Assembly: GCA_947561395.2 (NCBI GenBank)
Contig: OX387190.1
Location: 34,404,858-34,468,857, forward strand
Origin: Buxus sempervirens
Taxonomy: Eukaryota; Streptophyta; Magnoliopsida; Buxales; Buxaceae
Length of the DNA stretch: 64,000 bases
Reading direction: 5' to 3'
A program made the translations under genes and the position numbers. Numbering within the stretch: the first letter of the stretch is position 1; each line of letters begins with the position of its first letter. Below the pieces are notes generated by a model that was given only the letters and a program-made list of their open reading frames with translations, was not told the origin of the DNA and ran no database searches. This document shows, one piece after another, positions 1 through 10,345 of the stretch.

Positions 1-221
1 ATGCAGAAGGTGAGATCAATGTAGCCGGTAAAAGGTATCTTGCTCTCAAGCAAGAATGGTTGTCCCATGCTCATGGGCACGTTGATGATGAAGGAAAATT
101 CAGATTTAGAGGCTTCCATGGGACATATACTGTCGAAATTGTTACCCTTACAAAGAAAGTCTGCAAAACATTTGTTGTTGACAAGGGTGAATCACCATTG
201 GAGGTAACCATAAATTTATAG
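1..221 (+). CDS. GH10 endo-1,4-beta-xylanase-like protein, 3' end only
   Basis: Reading from base 3, an open frame of 72 codons runs to TAG at 219-221. It reads AEGEINVAGKRYLALKQEWL, then SHAHGHVDDEGKFRFRGFHG, then TYTVEIVTLTKKVCKTFVVD, and ends VTINL. The W-SHAHG-D-EGKFRFRGFHGTY pattern is the typical C-terminal tail after the GH10 barrel of plant secreted xylanases, which act on cell-wall xylan. The catalytic barrel and any N-terminal carbohydrate-binding modules lie left of the window, so activity cannot be judged. An exon start inside this piece cannot be excluded, but the frame is open to the edge. Family assignment is from remembered motif similarity. Confidence 0.8.
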   Translation, partial: AEGEINVAGKRYLALKQEWLSHAHGHVDDEGKFRFRGFHGTYTVEIVTLTKKVCKTFVVDKGESPLEVTINL

Positions 222-1588
222 TGTTTTATAAGTAATAATGTCCCTTTCCCGGTATGGATGATTGGCAAAAGTTCCATTTCTGTTAAGATTGTGTGTGAAT
301 AATGAAGATTTTAAGTATTGTTGTGCTGCAAGGCTACCTACCCCTTTTCATAGCTAGGAAAGCTCTTGATGTACATGAACATTTGGTGAAGATTGACCAT
401 CAATTGAATAAATTGTGCCTTAATTTGCTATACCTGTACCTGTACCTGTACCTTTTCCTTGAAGGCATCACTGATATGGTAGGAATTTTTCACTCAAAAT
501 TTTATAAGCTTCAGGGCTTTTCTCATTATAAAGTTGGCCGATGCACAGGGCTGACTTGGTCATCTCAATGACTGTTGGATAGCCCAACCCAACCCAATCC
601 ATTTGACCTATACTTTGATCTGGGTCCTAAAACAACTACACTACACCTAATAATAATTCTCATAAACAAGAATCAGGTGTGTATCTCCCATAACAGCGAC
701 TGGTGGACCTTTGTATATAAAGAGAAGAGTTACAGTAACACTTTGGTGGAAGCTTTTACCCTAATCTGCTCCATTATTGCAAGGTAAAACGCCATGAGTT
801 TCTCATGGGCCATGATTCCCTCCTACCAAAATTGTTTTATTCGCTGTGGACCACCCTACGTTCGTTAGGTACGTGGACATGGTTGAAGCAGGGAAATGAC
901 CCTCATCCATACCATTAATTAGCACCAATCAAAAACCATTCAAACACGTCATTAACTACAGTATACCTGGCCGACATCGACGTCGTACTCGTTTTGGGAA
1001 CTCTATTACAGCTAGCTAGCCGAGCATCCAATGAGTCGAGTGGTTTATCGATCAGATCGAGGAATGGAGTTTGTTGAGTTTATATAAGGAAGGTCGTTTT
1101 CTTACATCCGACATAGAAACCCATAGACCTAAAACACGACTTGGTTAAGTGTACCAGATGTAGAACCAAAAAGGCAATAATAGCAAGGCTTCTCTAAAAG
1201 GATCAACCATTTCCTCTTTAAACAGATTAAATAGTTTAAATTAAAGGGCTTTTTGCATGTAATTTAGGCTCCCATTTTTTTTTATATTATTACTTATACT
1301 CGTGTATCTAATATAACCATTGTAGTCATACTCTATCATCAATTAATAATACCCATACTCCTGTTCTTTTTTTTTTTATTTTAAAATTGACTCGTTGTGT
1401 TTTAAAAATAATATTTAAAAATTAAATTAATAAAGGGACTATAGCGCCAAGATTGTTTATCCGTGCTTGAGGGGCGCCCTATCTATCAAAATTAGGGGGA
1501 TCCAAATCTGCTCCATTAATCTCTTGGTCTAACTTAGCCTTGAACTTTTGAACTCTTGGTTAATGAACCCTTTTTGGGTCCAACCCAC
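222..1588. other. 3' UTR and intergenic DNA
   Basis: Holds the xylanase 3' flank and AT-rich spacer, especially 1250-1440. Short open frames here have no codon pattern or motif I recognise. No RNA gene or clear repeat was seen. Confidence 0.5.
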
Positions 1589-1722
1589 GAGCATACATCC
1601 TCTACAGCGGGGGCTGTAAACAGCCCCTCACATTCGGTGTGGGCCCCACCATTCATTTGGGGGGCCCCACACCATACATGTGAGGGGCTGTCTACAGCCC
1701 CCGCTGTAGACGATGCCCACTC
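1589..1722. mobile_element. 134-bp Mutator-type MITE, copy 1
   Basis: A short palindromic element with long terminal inverted repeats of the form GAGyrkGCATCGTCTACAGC followed by GGGGGCTGT and CAGCCCCTCACA. The centre contains GGGCCCCAC motifs. The identical-length copy 2 at 42180-42313 has a perfect 9-bp target duplication, which defines these borders. Here the flanks CCAACCCAC and CCAACGTCAC look like a decayed duplication. No coding capacity. The 9-bp duplication and long inverted repeats fit Mutator-derived MITEs. Confidence 0.85.
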
Positions 1723-2500
1723 CCAACGTCACTCCACACAGATAATGCTAGGCCGCATAATTTATTTAAAATTATTGAAAAATTCGGATCTTCAATGATT
1801 CCGGATTAATGCATGTAAGCAGTGAAAGTGAAAGAATATCAGGTGGGTATACAGGTTATCCTCATAAAGGGTGCTTCATATGGAAGGATAATCGTAAAAA
1901 GAAAAAAAAACTACTATAAAATGGACAATTTTGATCAAATCGGTTATGTCATTTTCCTTTCTATTGGTGCAGGGTTGCCATCCTTACATTATAAACCTAC
2001 TAAAGCCATCGTAGCCACTCAGTTTCATTGTTTCCAAAATTTTGCCTAAAGAATTTAAAGTTTTCAACCGCTGCGACCGACAAATTCAATAGTTCCCATT
2101 TTTCTCGCGTATGATCCAGCCACTTTCGAGTTTACTGTTACCAAAGATCGCAATAACTGTTACCAAAGGCTAGCTTCGGCCTTCACTAGCGCTCCCTCTC
2201 TTTCCCTCTCGATTTCATAAGTAATAACGCTAACCAGTTTATCCTGGATGTTGATTCTTAGTTCCGTATAATCATGCAACGATAAGTCCAAGGAAATGGG
2301 GAGTACGATAGAGAGGGACGTTAAAACTGTTAAAGAACTGGCGGGAAAGAGTATTTGGATAGAAAACAGAAATGGCGGGACCAATGACGGCTTTCGATGA
2401 GCTGGTTGAAAAGCAAAGCTGTCATGCCCTTCCTTTCAATTTGAATGCAGCAGCACCCATCGCTTCGCTTCCCTCTCCTTCCTATCCCAATATGTGTATA
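1723..2500. other. Upstream region of the XTH gene
   Basis: Non-coding. Contains AT-rich DNA and a pyrimidine-rich stretch just before the XTH promoter. No gene recognised. Confidence 0.4.
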
Positions 2501-2508
2501 TATAAATA
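2501..2508 (+). promoter_or_regulatory. TATA box of the XTH gene
   Basis: TATAAATA lies about 50 bp before the XTH start codon, in a pyrimidine-rich leader. Spacing fits a short 5' UTR. Confidence 0.6.
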
Positions 2509-2558
2509 AACTCCTCTCCTTATGTGCTATCTCAGCTTGCTTAATTGTATAACATACT

Positions 2559-3951
2559 ATGGCAATATACACCATGAGAGAAACTGTTCTTTCTCTTTTC
2601 TTGTATCTCCTTGCCTTCTCCTTTGATGCGGTTTTAGCACGTCCAGCTACTTTCCTCGAAGACTTCCGTATCACCTGGTCTGACTACCATATCAGGCAAA
2701 TGGAGGGAGGAAGGGCTATTCAGCTAGTTCTTGATCCAAATTCGGGTAAGGTGTATGTTGTAGGATCTTTAATTAATCTTCCCTAGCTAGCTACTGTTAA
2801 CACTTTTTAGCTGTTGAAATTTGGTCAAAATCAACTTCAAATACTTTCCTGTAATAATGTTTTGTATCTGTCAATTTTCAGGTTGTGGATTTGCTTCCAA
2901 GAGCCGGTACTTGTTTGGGCGCGTCAGTATGAAGATCAAGCTCGTTGCCGGTGACTCGGCAGGAACCGTCACTGCCTTTTATGTTAGTCATTCATCTGTA
3001 CCACAACTTATTTCCCAGTTTTCACATACTTTTCAGTTGTTCTTGCTTCATAACTGTCACATTCTTTTCCCACTCCGTGTGTTATAGATGAATTCGGACA
3101 CCGACACGGTTCGCGACGAGTTGGACTTCGAGTTCCTAGGAAACAGGAGTGGGCAGCCTTACACGGTTCAAACGAATGTTTATGCCCATGGAAAGGGTGA
3201 TCGAGAACAAAGAGTCAATCTTTGGTTCGACCCAGCAGCTGAATTCCACACTTACACAATCCTGTGGAACCGTCACCATGCCGTGTATGTCAAAAATTAA
3301 GCTCCAAGAAGCTCAACCGTCATCCACTTCTTAATTGAGAATATTAGATGCTTTAAGATCTATATAACACAGTTATAAACACACACAATTCGATTACGTT
3401 CTCTAACCGCTCATGAAGTCATTTGATCTACGGTGTAGGCTTCATTTTTATATTAATTAGTGCAAGAAATGTAGCTGTCAAATGTTGTAGCTAGCTTCTA
3501 CTAATGGTAAAATATTACTATATGCCTCCATTGGTAATGGTGGTGGTGGTGGTGGTGCAGTTTCTATGTGGACGAGGTACCTATCAGGGTCTACAAGAAT
3601 AACGAGGCGAGGGGAGTACCCTTCCCCAAGTTCCAACCAATGGGAGTCTACTCTACTTTGTGGGAAGCAGATGATTGGGCGACAAGAGGTGGGCTGGAGA
3701 AGATCAACTGGAGCAACGCCCCCTTCTATGCTTACTACAAGGATTTCGACATAGAGGGATGCCCTGTTCCAGGTCCTGCAAGTTGCGCCTCAAACCCTAG
3801 AAACTGGTGGGAAGGATCCGCTTATCAGCAGTTGAACCCCATCGAAGCTAGAAGATACAGATGGGTTCGCATGAACCACATGATCTACGATTACTGCACC
3901 GATAAATCCCGCTTCCCAGTTACCCCACCAGAATGCATGGCAGGCGTCTAG
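2559..3951 (+). CDS. XTH: Xyloglucan endotransglucosylase/hydrolase (XTH6/XTH7 type)
   Basis: Four exons, 2559-2745, 2882-2982, 3088-3284 and 3561-3951, join in frame with GT-AG borders to give 291 residues. The enzyme is secreted to the wall, where it cuts xyloglucan and rejoins it to another chain or to water. Residues 1 to about 27 are a hydrophobic signal peptide. The GH16 catalytic motif DELDFEFLG is at 106-114, with E107 as likely nucleophile and E111 as acid/base, followed by the usual N-glycosylation site NRS at 115-117. The C-terminal XET extension contains NWWEG, RRYRWVR and paired cysteines ([20 protein letters not shown]). The start at 2559 keeps a normal signal peptide; an in-frame ATG at 2574 is an alternative. 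The sequence recalls Arabidopsis XTH6/XTH7 closely, but the exact orthologue cannot be fixed by eye. All key residues are intact. Confidence 0.93.
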
Positions 3952-4296
3952 AATTATAAATAAATCCTAAGTGTATAGCTATATATGTATCGCTTTCTCG
4001 TATATAATATATATACCGAAGATATATAATAAAATCGTGTGTATTCATATGTATGTGGCTGAAGCCCGGTTTGAGTGATGTGTCTGGCGATGGGCGAAGC
4101 AAAGGTCAATATCCTTCGTTGTTATATGTTTGTTCTGTGGGAATAAAGTGGCATCTTCTTCTGCTTCATTGTGAAAACGATAGCTTGTACGTTAATAAAA
4201 CTGGTTTTTAATGAATTACAGTTGGTTTTAGACTTGACGTTGAAATCCCATTTTCTGCCATTAACAGATTGAACGAACACGACAGCTAGCTTCTTC
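3952..4296. other. XTH 3' UTR and flank
   Basis: AT-rich 3' region with possible polyadenylation signals AATAAA near 4142 and AATAAAA near 4194. No other gene seen. Confidence 0.45.
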
Positions 4297-4341
4297 TTGT
4301 AGTGTGAAATTTTTTTTTGGTAACGTTGTAGTGTGAAATTT
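4297..4341. repeat. Tiny poly(T) insertion with 16-bp direct repeats
   Basis: TTGTAGTGTGAAATTT occurs at 4297-4312 and again at 4326-4341, around a 13-bp payload TTTTTTGGTAACG. On the minus strand the payload reads CGTTACCAAAAAA, a short tail ending in poly(A). This fits target-primed reverse transcription of an extremely truncated retroelement. Confidence 0.65.
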
Positions 4342-4640
4342 GAAACTGAGATATTACAAGTCAAGTCATTAATTAGTAAATCATACTTACATACGTGCAT
4401 CCATTCATAATTTCATGCAGACATGCGAATATCTATGGGGCTCACTCCATCCCCAATCCATGGCCCACATGAAAACATCATGCGTGTAAAGGATCATAGC
4501 CAAGGATTCTCGCTAGTTGTCTTTGAATTTATCTACTCGCAAATATTCCTATTCGAACTGAGGTGACAGGCTTGCTGATCATGGACGTACACGCCTGGAA
4601 TAAATTCAGAACCCATTGAAGGTTCACGGGCAACGTAAAT

Positions 4641-4988
4641 GGGAAAATTGGTTTTTAGTGATGTTTTTCAAAATAATTCAGATTTAGTTGGCCAATTCTT
4701 GATAATTGGTCTTTAGTAATACGTTTTAGACATAATTGAGAATCAGTGTCATTTTATTATTTATTAAGAATTTCTTCCAAAAGTATCCTCAAAAAAACTT
4801 ACAAACTTCACTTGTAACAAAATTAGTGAAAAGGTTTTCAAAATCTTTTGAGGGCATTTTTGGAAATAACTCTTAATGAACACTGATTCTCAATTATGTT
4901 AAAAAAGTATCACTAAAAACTAATTAATAAGAATTGGCCGACTGAATCTAAATTATTTTGAAAAAGTGTCACTAAAAACCAATTTCCC
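4641..4988. mobile_element. Hairpin MITE, family A, copy 1 (348 bp)
   Basis: Starts GGGAAAATTGGTTTTTAGTG and ends with the complement CACTAAAAACCAATTTCCC. Most of the element is self-complementary around a centre near 4800, with blocks such as AGAATCAGTGTCATTT and its inverse. Related copies lie at 24906-25262 and 30030-30324. Flanks CAACGTAAA and CAGCGTAGT are only partly alike, so the target duplication is uncertain. Confidence 0.75.
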
Positions 4989-5025
4989 CAGCGTAGTAAA
5001 TAGAGTAGCACAGAGAAAGAAATTT

Positions 5026-6608
5026 GGGAAAATTACCATATGGTCTGATTTTTCATTAGAAAAGACTTTTTGATCTATGTATTCTACTTTATGACAACTA
5101 CAGAACTTTTTAAAAAGTTTTTGACCATTTAGGCTTCCACGTCAGCATCTCCTCCTCTCTAAGTGAAAGAATACAAATTTGCCCTCTTCAACCGATGAAC
5201 CATTCTTTAATCATTAAACCAGTCAACCCTTGAATAAATTAAACTGGCCTCGCTTATTTCGTTTCCCTTACATCCCAAATCAAACCAATCGTCAAACCCC
5301 TCCTCCCTTCTCCACTTGGCCAACCTTCTCCTTCATTATTTCGGTGAGAGCAAACTTTTTCCTTTACCCCCTTTTTTTTGGGTGTGGTTTTTTGGGCAGC
5401 AAAAATCAACTTATAAGAGATGAAATCAAAGCCCCACGTCTATCTATAAGAGATCTTCGTTTGGATCCAAAGTTCTCTAGTCATGAGTTTCTTGTATGAT
5501 CTAAGTGTAGGGTTTGTCAAAATTTGTATACCATACTTTACTGGAGCCATGAACCATCCAAAGATCTCTAGTCATGAGTTTTTCTATTTTGTCAAAAACT
5601 CAACAGCCAAGTCATAGTTGATTGAGAATAATTTAAAAGCAAGTTGTCTTTGGGTTCCTCACTACCGAACACCCAAGTCATAGTTGCTAAAATTGCTAAA
5701 ATCATAGTTTTCTATTTTAACTTGGCTGGCGAGTTTTTGACACAGAAAATAAAGCGAGCTGTGAACGGGTGGTCCTGCATTAGTTCCTCACTACCGAACA
5801 CCCAAAGACAAGACATAGTTGATTGAGAATATAAGAGAAGCAGTGACAGGCCTGACTCTTCTTGTAGTTGTAATTGACCCTTCTTTGGTTCGTCACTTCC
5901 AAAATGTAAAATTAATGTTACAGAAATTCAGGCACACTAGAGTAATTTTCCCATCATCACATCATAATTATTGTGAAATCATCGAAACTGCGATGTGCAC
6001 AGCTGTCATGCCCAAGCTACTATTGTAGATGTATCGTGGAGGATAATATATATAGTTTGTGTAAATTTCAATCAAACCAAACCCAAAAAAAATTTCAATC
6101 AAACCCAACTCAAAAAAAAAAAAAAAAAAAATTCTCGGATGAACTTGAATGGAATCAATCAATGGAAGCGATAGAAGAACTTGAAAGATAAAGGGTTTTG
6201 AATGAAGACAATGTGAAGTAGAGAATGAGGAGAAAAAGGGAGAAGGACCTCACCGCTGCCGCTAGATCCCGCCGCCGGTTGCTCTCGCCAGAATAATGAA
6301 GAAGAAGGTCGGCCACGTGGAGAAGGGAGGAGGGTTTGGATGATTGGCTTGGTTTTGGGATGTAAGTTAAATGAAATAAGAGGAACCAGTTTAGTTTATG
6401 TAAGGGTTGACCAGTTTAATGATTAAAGATTGGTTCATTGGTTGAAAATGGCAAATTTGTCTTCTTTCACTTAGAGAGGAAGAGATGTTGACGTGGAGGC
6501 CTAAATGGTCAAAAACTTTTTAAAAAACTTCCGCAGTTGTCATACAGTGAAAGGTATGTATCAAAAAGTCTTTTTTAATGAAAAATTAGACCATATAGTA
6601 ATTTTCCC
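5026..6608. mobile_element. Mutator-like element, 1,583 bp, long terminal inverted repeats
   Basis: The ends are inverted repeats of about 250 bp, left 5026 to about 5290 and right about 6345 to 6608. They begin GGGAAAATTACCATATGGTC and end GACCATATAGTAATTTTCCC. Exact 9-bp duplications AAGAAATTT at 5017-5025 and 6609-6617 flank it. These are Mutator superfamily marks. The interior contains a repeated phrase TTCCTCACTACCGAACACCC, a CAAACCCAA repeat with an A-tract, and a GC-richer stretch near 6250-6320 that could be captured host DNA. No transposase frame is visible, so it is non-autonomous. Confidence 0.88.
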
Positions 6609-6774
6609 AAGAAATTTTAGAGCCCAGGCCTAGTCCATGATCATGTACAAATATGAAAGCCCAAGCCAGATCTACACGAGTGTTAGACAAACAAAACCAA
6701 TGTTGGGCTGTGATCCAGTTTGGGTCCAATTTGTCATTCTAAACGTAAGCAAGCCCTACCAAATGGGTAAAATA

Positions 6775-6957
6775 TCTATAAAGAGGGGGATATTCTCCTT
6801 AGATTCTAGCCTCTTTTTTTTTTTTTTTTTTTCAACTATTGCTCTCTCCAACTAAAACAATTCAAAACTATAACCACCCCACTACTCTTTCCTCATTTGA
6901 ATTCAAATCACTACTGCTACAGTTAAGGTGAGGACGTGCAGTATGCACGTGCCATCT
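6775..6957. mobile_element. Helitron-like element 1 (degenerate)
   Basis: Begins TCTATAAAGAGG after an A and resembles the neighbouring element 2 at its 5' end, sharing the words TCTATAAAGAG, TATTCT and TAGATTCT. Near its right end is a perfect hairpin ACGTGCA-GTA-TGCACGT at 6934-6950. The expected CTAG terminus is not intact, so the right border is approximate. Confidence 0.5.
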
Positions 6958-6958
6958 A

Positions 6959-7146
6959 TCTATACTATCTATAAAGAGAAGATGAGGGAATATTCTTTCT
7001 AGATTCTGGTCCCCCTTTTCTTTTTCCAAACATTACTCTTCCCAAACAAAACAATCCTCCATTATTTTAAACATGTTGTAACTACCTTGAACTGTTTATC
7101 TTAGTGGGCCCACATTTTCTACACGCGTAGCGCGTGCAGCACCTAG
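6959..7146. mobile_element. Helitron-like element 2 (188 bp)
   Basis: Starts TCTATACTATCTATAAAG after A6958 and ends CTAG before T7147, the usual A/T insertion signature. Six bases before the end is the hairpin CACGCG-TAG-CGCGTG at 7122-7136. These are the hallmarks of Helitron termini. It has no coding capacity and lies directly against element 1. Confidence 0.75.
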
Positions 7147-7924
7147 TAATAGTATAAAGAAAAGAAAGGAAGAAGTGAAGCATAAAATCCATCATTCTTA
7201 CATGGTTGTGCACTTTCATTATCAAAATCAAATTTGTCCTCTTTACGAGGTTTAAGTTCTTTGCCGTCTGTGAGCTATCTGCCACTTTGAGTCTCTTACG
7301 TCATCTTGACATACCGTCCACTTGAAGGTTTTCGTTCGATAATCCACATAAACCTTCGTTTCGAGCTTAGAAGAAAACGTCAAATTTTCTAACCAAATTT
7401 GCAGCCGTTGTGAACGGACCAGACACTTGCGATGTCCATCACGTTTCAAATGAGAGTCGAAATCGGGTCGAAAGAATCCAAAGAAACTCACTCAGAGAGA
7501 TCTATAATCTACTATTATTGGTAAGCACGTGGTCAATCCCCACAGAAGAAAATTAGTATCGTATGGAGTTGTAACTGTCAATTGGCGTTGAACAAATAGC
7601 TTTGCAGATTGAGACGTAACATTGATTTCTTCCAAATTAGGTTTTCTCCTTTGACAACTGGTAGTCAAAATTGGTTACCCAAAAAATAAATAGACATGTG
7701 CGGCAAAGAAAAATAATTTCAGTACTGATCAAACCAAAAAGAATATGTAGAGTTGTGATCCATTTTGGGCATAATAATATCACCAGTGAATTTTAATATG
7801 CAAATTTATTGTTGAAGAGATAAAATGGTTTGAATAATTAATGGTTCCTCAGTTATGGTAATCTTTCCTTTTTTCTTAAGCAATTGGTGGCACATGTAAT
7901 TAGAGGCCCATGTAATCTTTTGTT

Positions 7925-7963
7925 AGCTTTATAAAGCATTTTTTTTAAGCTTTATAAAGCATT
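7925..7963. repeat. Tiny poly(T) insertion with 16-bp direct repeats
   Basis: AGCTTTATAAAGCATT at 7925-7940 is repeated at 7948-7963 around a 7-bp payload TTTTTTA. Fits the same kind of micro-retroposition as at 4297, but slippage or local duplication is also possible. Confidence 0.55.
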
Positions 7964-7987
7964 AGCAGCATGATTCTGTTCTGAGGC

Positions 7988-7990
<3 letters not shown>

Positions 7991-8022
<32 letters not shown>
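7991..8022. repeat. (TA)n microsatellite
   Basis: An uninterrupted run of TA dinucleotides of about 30 bp. Confidence 0.9.
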
Positions 8023-8158
8023 TATAAAATGTGAGCCCGGTTAAGCTGTTCCCTTAGGCCCAAGATCAAAGATCAAACCCACCCAACAAGTAGTCACGAA
8101 GGGGTGGGCTCTGATGTATGCTGGCATGAGCCAGTCAGTTCATGTGTTATGTATTCCC

Positions 8159-8473
8159 CTAACTGTGATGCCATTGTGGGGTTGACTCGGACCTTGTGTA
8201 ACTGTTGAGGTTTGCAAAGGTCATTTTCAAGAAGACCCATTTTACACGCAGCTGGTAGTCATCAGGCTTTACGACACTATGAGTTTCAGTGCTGCATTCC
8301 TGCAATATTATCCAAGAGTCAAATTTGTCTCCTACGTACCAGAGAAAAACTTCAGCTTGGCCACTTGAATCTGTAACATTTTTATAGGGAACTGGAGGGG
8401 AGCTACTAAACGCCAAGCCCAGATATATGAAATGCCCTGTAGTGTGCCTTGAAATTTTCCTGTTCATAGTCAT
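8159..8473 (-). other. Unrecognised open frame next to the hAT element
   Basis: A 104-residue frame with an ATG start and no low-complexity bias. It contains the words SGQAEVFLWYVGDKFDSW and LQECSTETHSVVKPDD. I do not recognise a family. It begins at the target site of the hAT-like element (8472-8479), so the insertion may have cut a larger exon. It may be an exon fragment of a decayed gene or a chance frame. Confidence 0.25.
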
Positions 8474-8479
8474 TGTATC

Positions 8480-9802
8480 CAGTGGCGTAGCCAGGATTTT
8501 AAGTCAGGGTGGGCAGAGTAAATGTTTGAGCCAAAATGACCATGACCAAAATAAGTATAATTTTCTATTGGATAATCAAAATTAAAATTTAATATAACTA
8601 AAAGCTTAAAAAATTATAGGTTTTCACTCGACGGCTCTTCATATTCTACCTCTCTGAATGATCTTATTATCAATAGTCCTAAATATATCCGTAGCCTCTC
8701 AATACAAGGGATTAAGTTATGGTTCATCCATTCATCATCCATTTGATTTCATAGTTTGTTTTTAATAAGGTGCATAGGAAAAAAAGCCCTTAATTTCAAC
8801 CCTAGCTGTGGACTAAAGATTAAACTAATATGTAAGCCACCATTCACCTGATTAAGTTCAATTATATATATTACTAATGCCAAAACGGAAACCGACAATG
8901 TAAGTATATAACAATCTCATATCTGTCTTTTCTTACTGCATCTAGCTATCATTACTTGTATGGTCAAAAAGCAAAGATAAGGAAACATCCTAGGGCTTCA
9001 TAGTTTTCACCTAATTCATATTATACCTCAATAATTAAGGACTTATATTTAAAAATTATTTCAATAAACCTCAAATATATAATCACGATCACAATGAGAT
9101 GGGATAAAAAATTATATTAAAACCTTTAAAATCTAAAAGATAAGTATAGAAATTTTTTAAAAGGAAACAACAAATCCCGCAACTATTGAAACTAAAATTT
9201 TATTTTATATTTTTTTAATGTTTATGAAGTCTGAAGTGAAGAAGCCATTGAAGGTTATTGTCAGGGGAGAGACAAAAGGAAAAGAAATAAAATAATAGAA
9301 AGAGGGAAAGAGAAATAACCTAGTTGTTATGTGTGCAAAGAGTGTTAAGAGCAAAGCATAACAATGAGATGCACTTTTCTTTGTAGGCAAACAAGAGCTT
9401 CTCATCTCTATTTTTTATTTTCCAATTTCTTGTTTATGACACTGTTGAATAGATTTTGATAAAATCGAAAAATCGAACTCACGAAGGAGAAATATTATAG
9501 AATGTTTGAGTTTGGGATTGGACAATATACAACACGTATACCATCAATTCCTTTTGACTCTCTCTCTCTCTCTCTCTCAAGTGATTTTAAAATATTCTTT
9601 TTGTTAAGCACTTGCCATGCAATGTTAATGTTTGGAGTCGATGGAAAATCAGAACCATTGGATGAGTAGACCACTTTTTTGAACGTCCACAAGATGGTAG
9701 ACCATACTTGGTGGGCAAACAAAATAATTGAATGGGGCAGAAGTGCTGATTGAGTATGGGACATAAAGATTCAGTATGGACCTCTATGTAGCTCCGCCCC
9801 TA
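8480..9802. mobile_element. hAT-like non-autonomous element (about 1.3 kb)
   Basis: The left end is CAGTGGCGTAGCCAG and the right end is the inverse of TAGGGGCGGAGCTAC; these terminal repeats match at most positions. Flanking 8-mers ATTGTATC (8472-8479) and ATTGTACC (9803-9810) differ by one base and fit an 8-bp hAT duplication. The interior is AT-rich with no transposase domain I can read. Confidence 0.7.
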
Positions 9803-10024
9803 ATTGTACCCCAAGGGCAGTACCTTGTTCTTTTCCTCCAAAGACAATATATATACCTTTGATATGTTGACGCCTTTTTTTTTTTTTTTTTTTGCCTCTT
9901 TTATTCATGTTCCTTGTTCTTCTTCCTCCTCCCTTTTAAATAAAATTTTAGAGGTTTCTTGCTTCCACCTCCCTTTTGTTCTGCCAAGTGTATATATGTA
10001 ATAAGTTTCGTCTCATCATCTAAA

Positions 10025-10115
10025 GGTTGTTTGGTATAAGTTTTCATAGTTACTTTTTAACTTTTCTATTTTTAAAAGTTAAAAAATAGCTTTGAAAAGT
10101 TATACCAAACAGCCT
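10025..10115. mobile_element. Short palindromic MITE (about 90 bp)
   Basis: Starts GGTTGTTTGGTATAAGTTTT and ends with the inverse AAAAGTTATACCAAACAGCC, with inner inverted A/T-rich blocks. A partial second copy of the right half follows to about 10165. Superfamily not assigned. Confidence 0.6.
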
Positions 10116-10345
10116 CCTAACTTTTCTACTTCTAAAAGTAGGTTTGAAAAGTTATACCAATCAGTCTCTTAAGCAAACTTTTATACCTCTAGGATGCCTA
10201 CAAATGGGTTGTGACATCAAATTCAGTTAAAATCAGCATGAAAAATGTGTAAAATAATGGTTAAGAACATGGACAAAGCTGACAACTCGAGGGTCTACCT
10301 ATTCAATGGATACTTCTATTCAAAACCAAAATAATCGGCTAAGTT

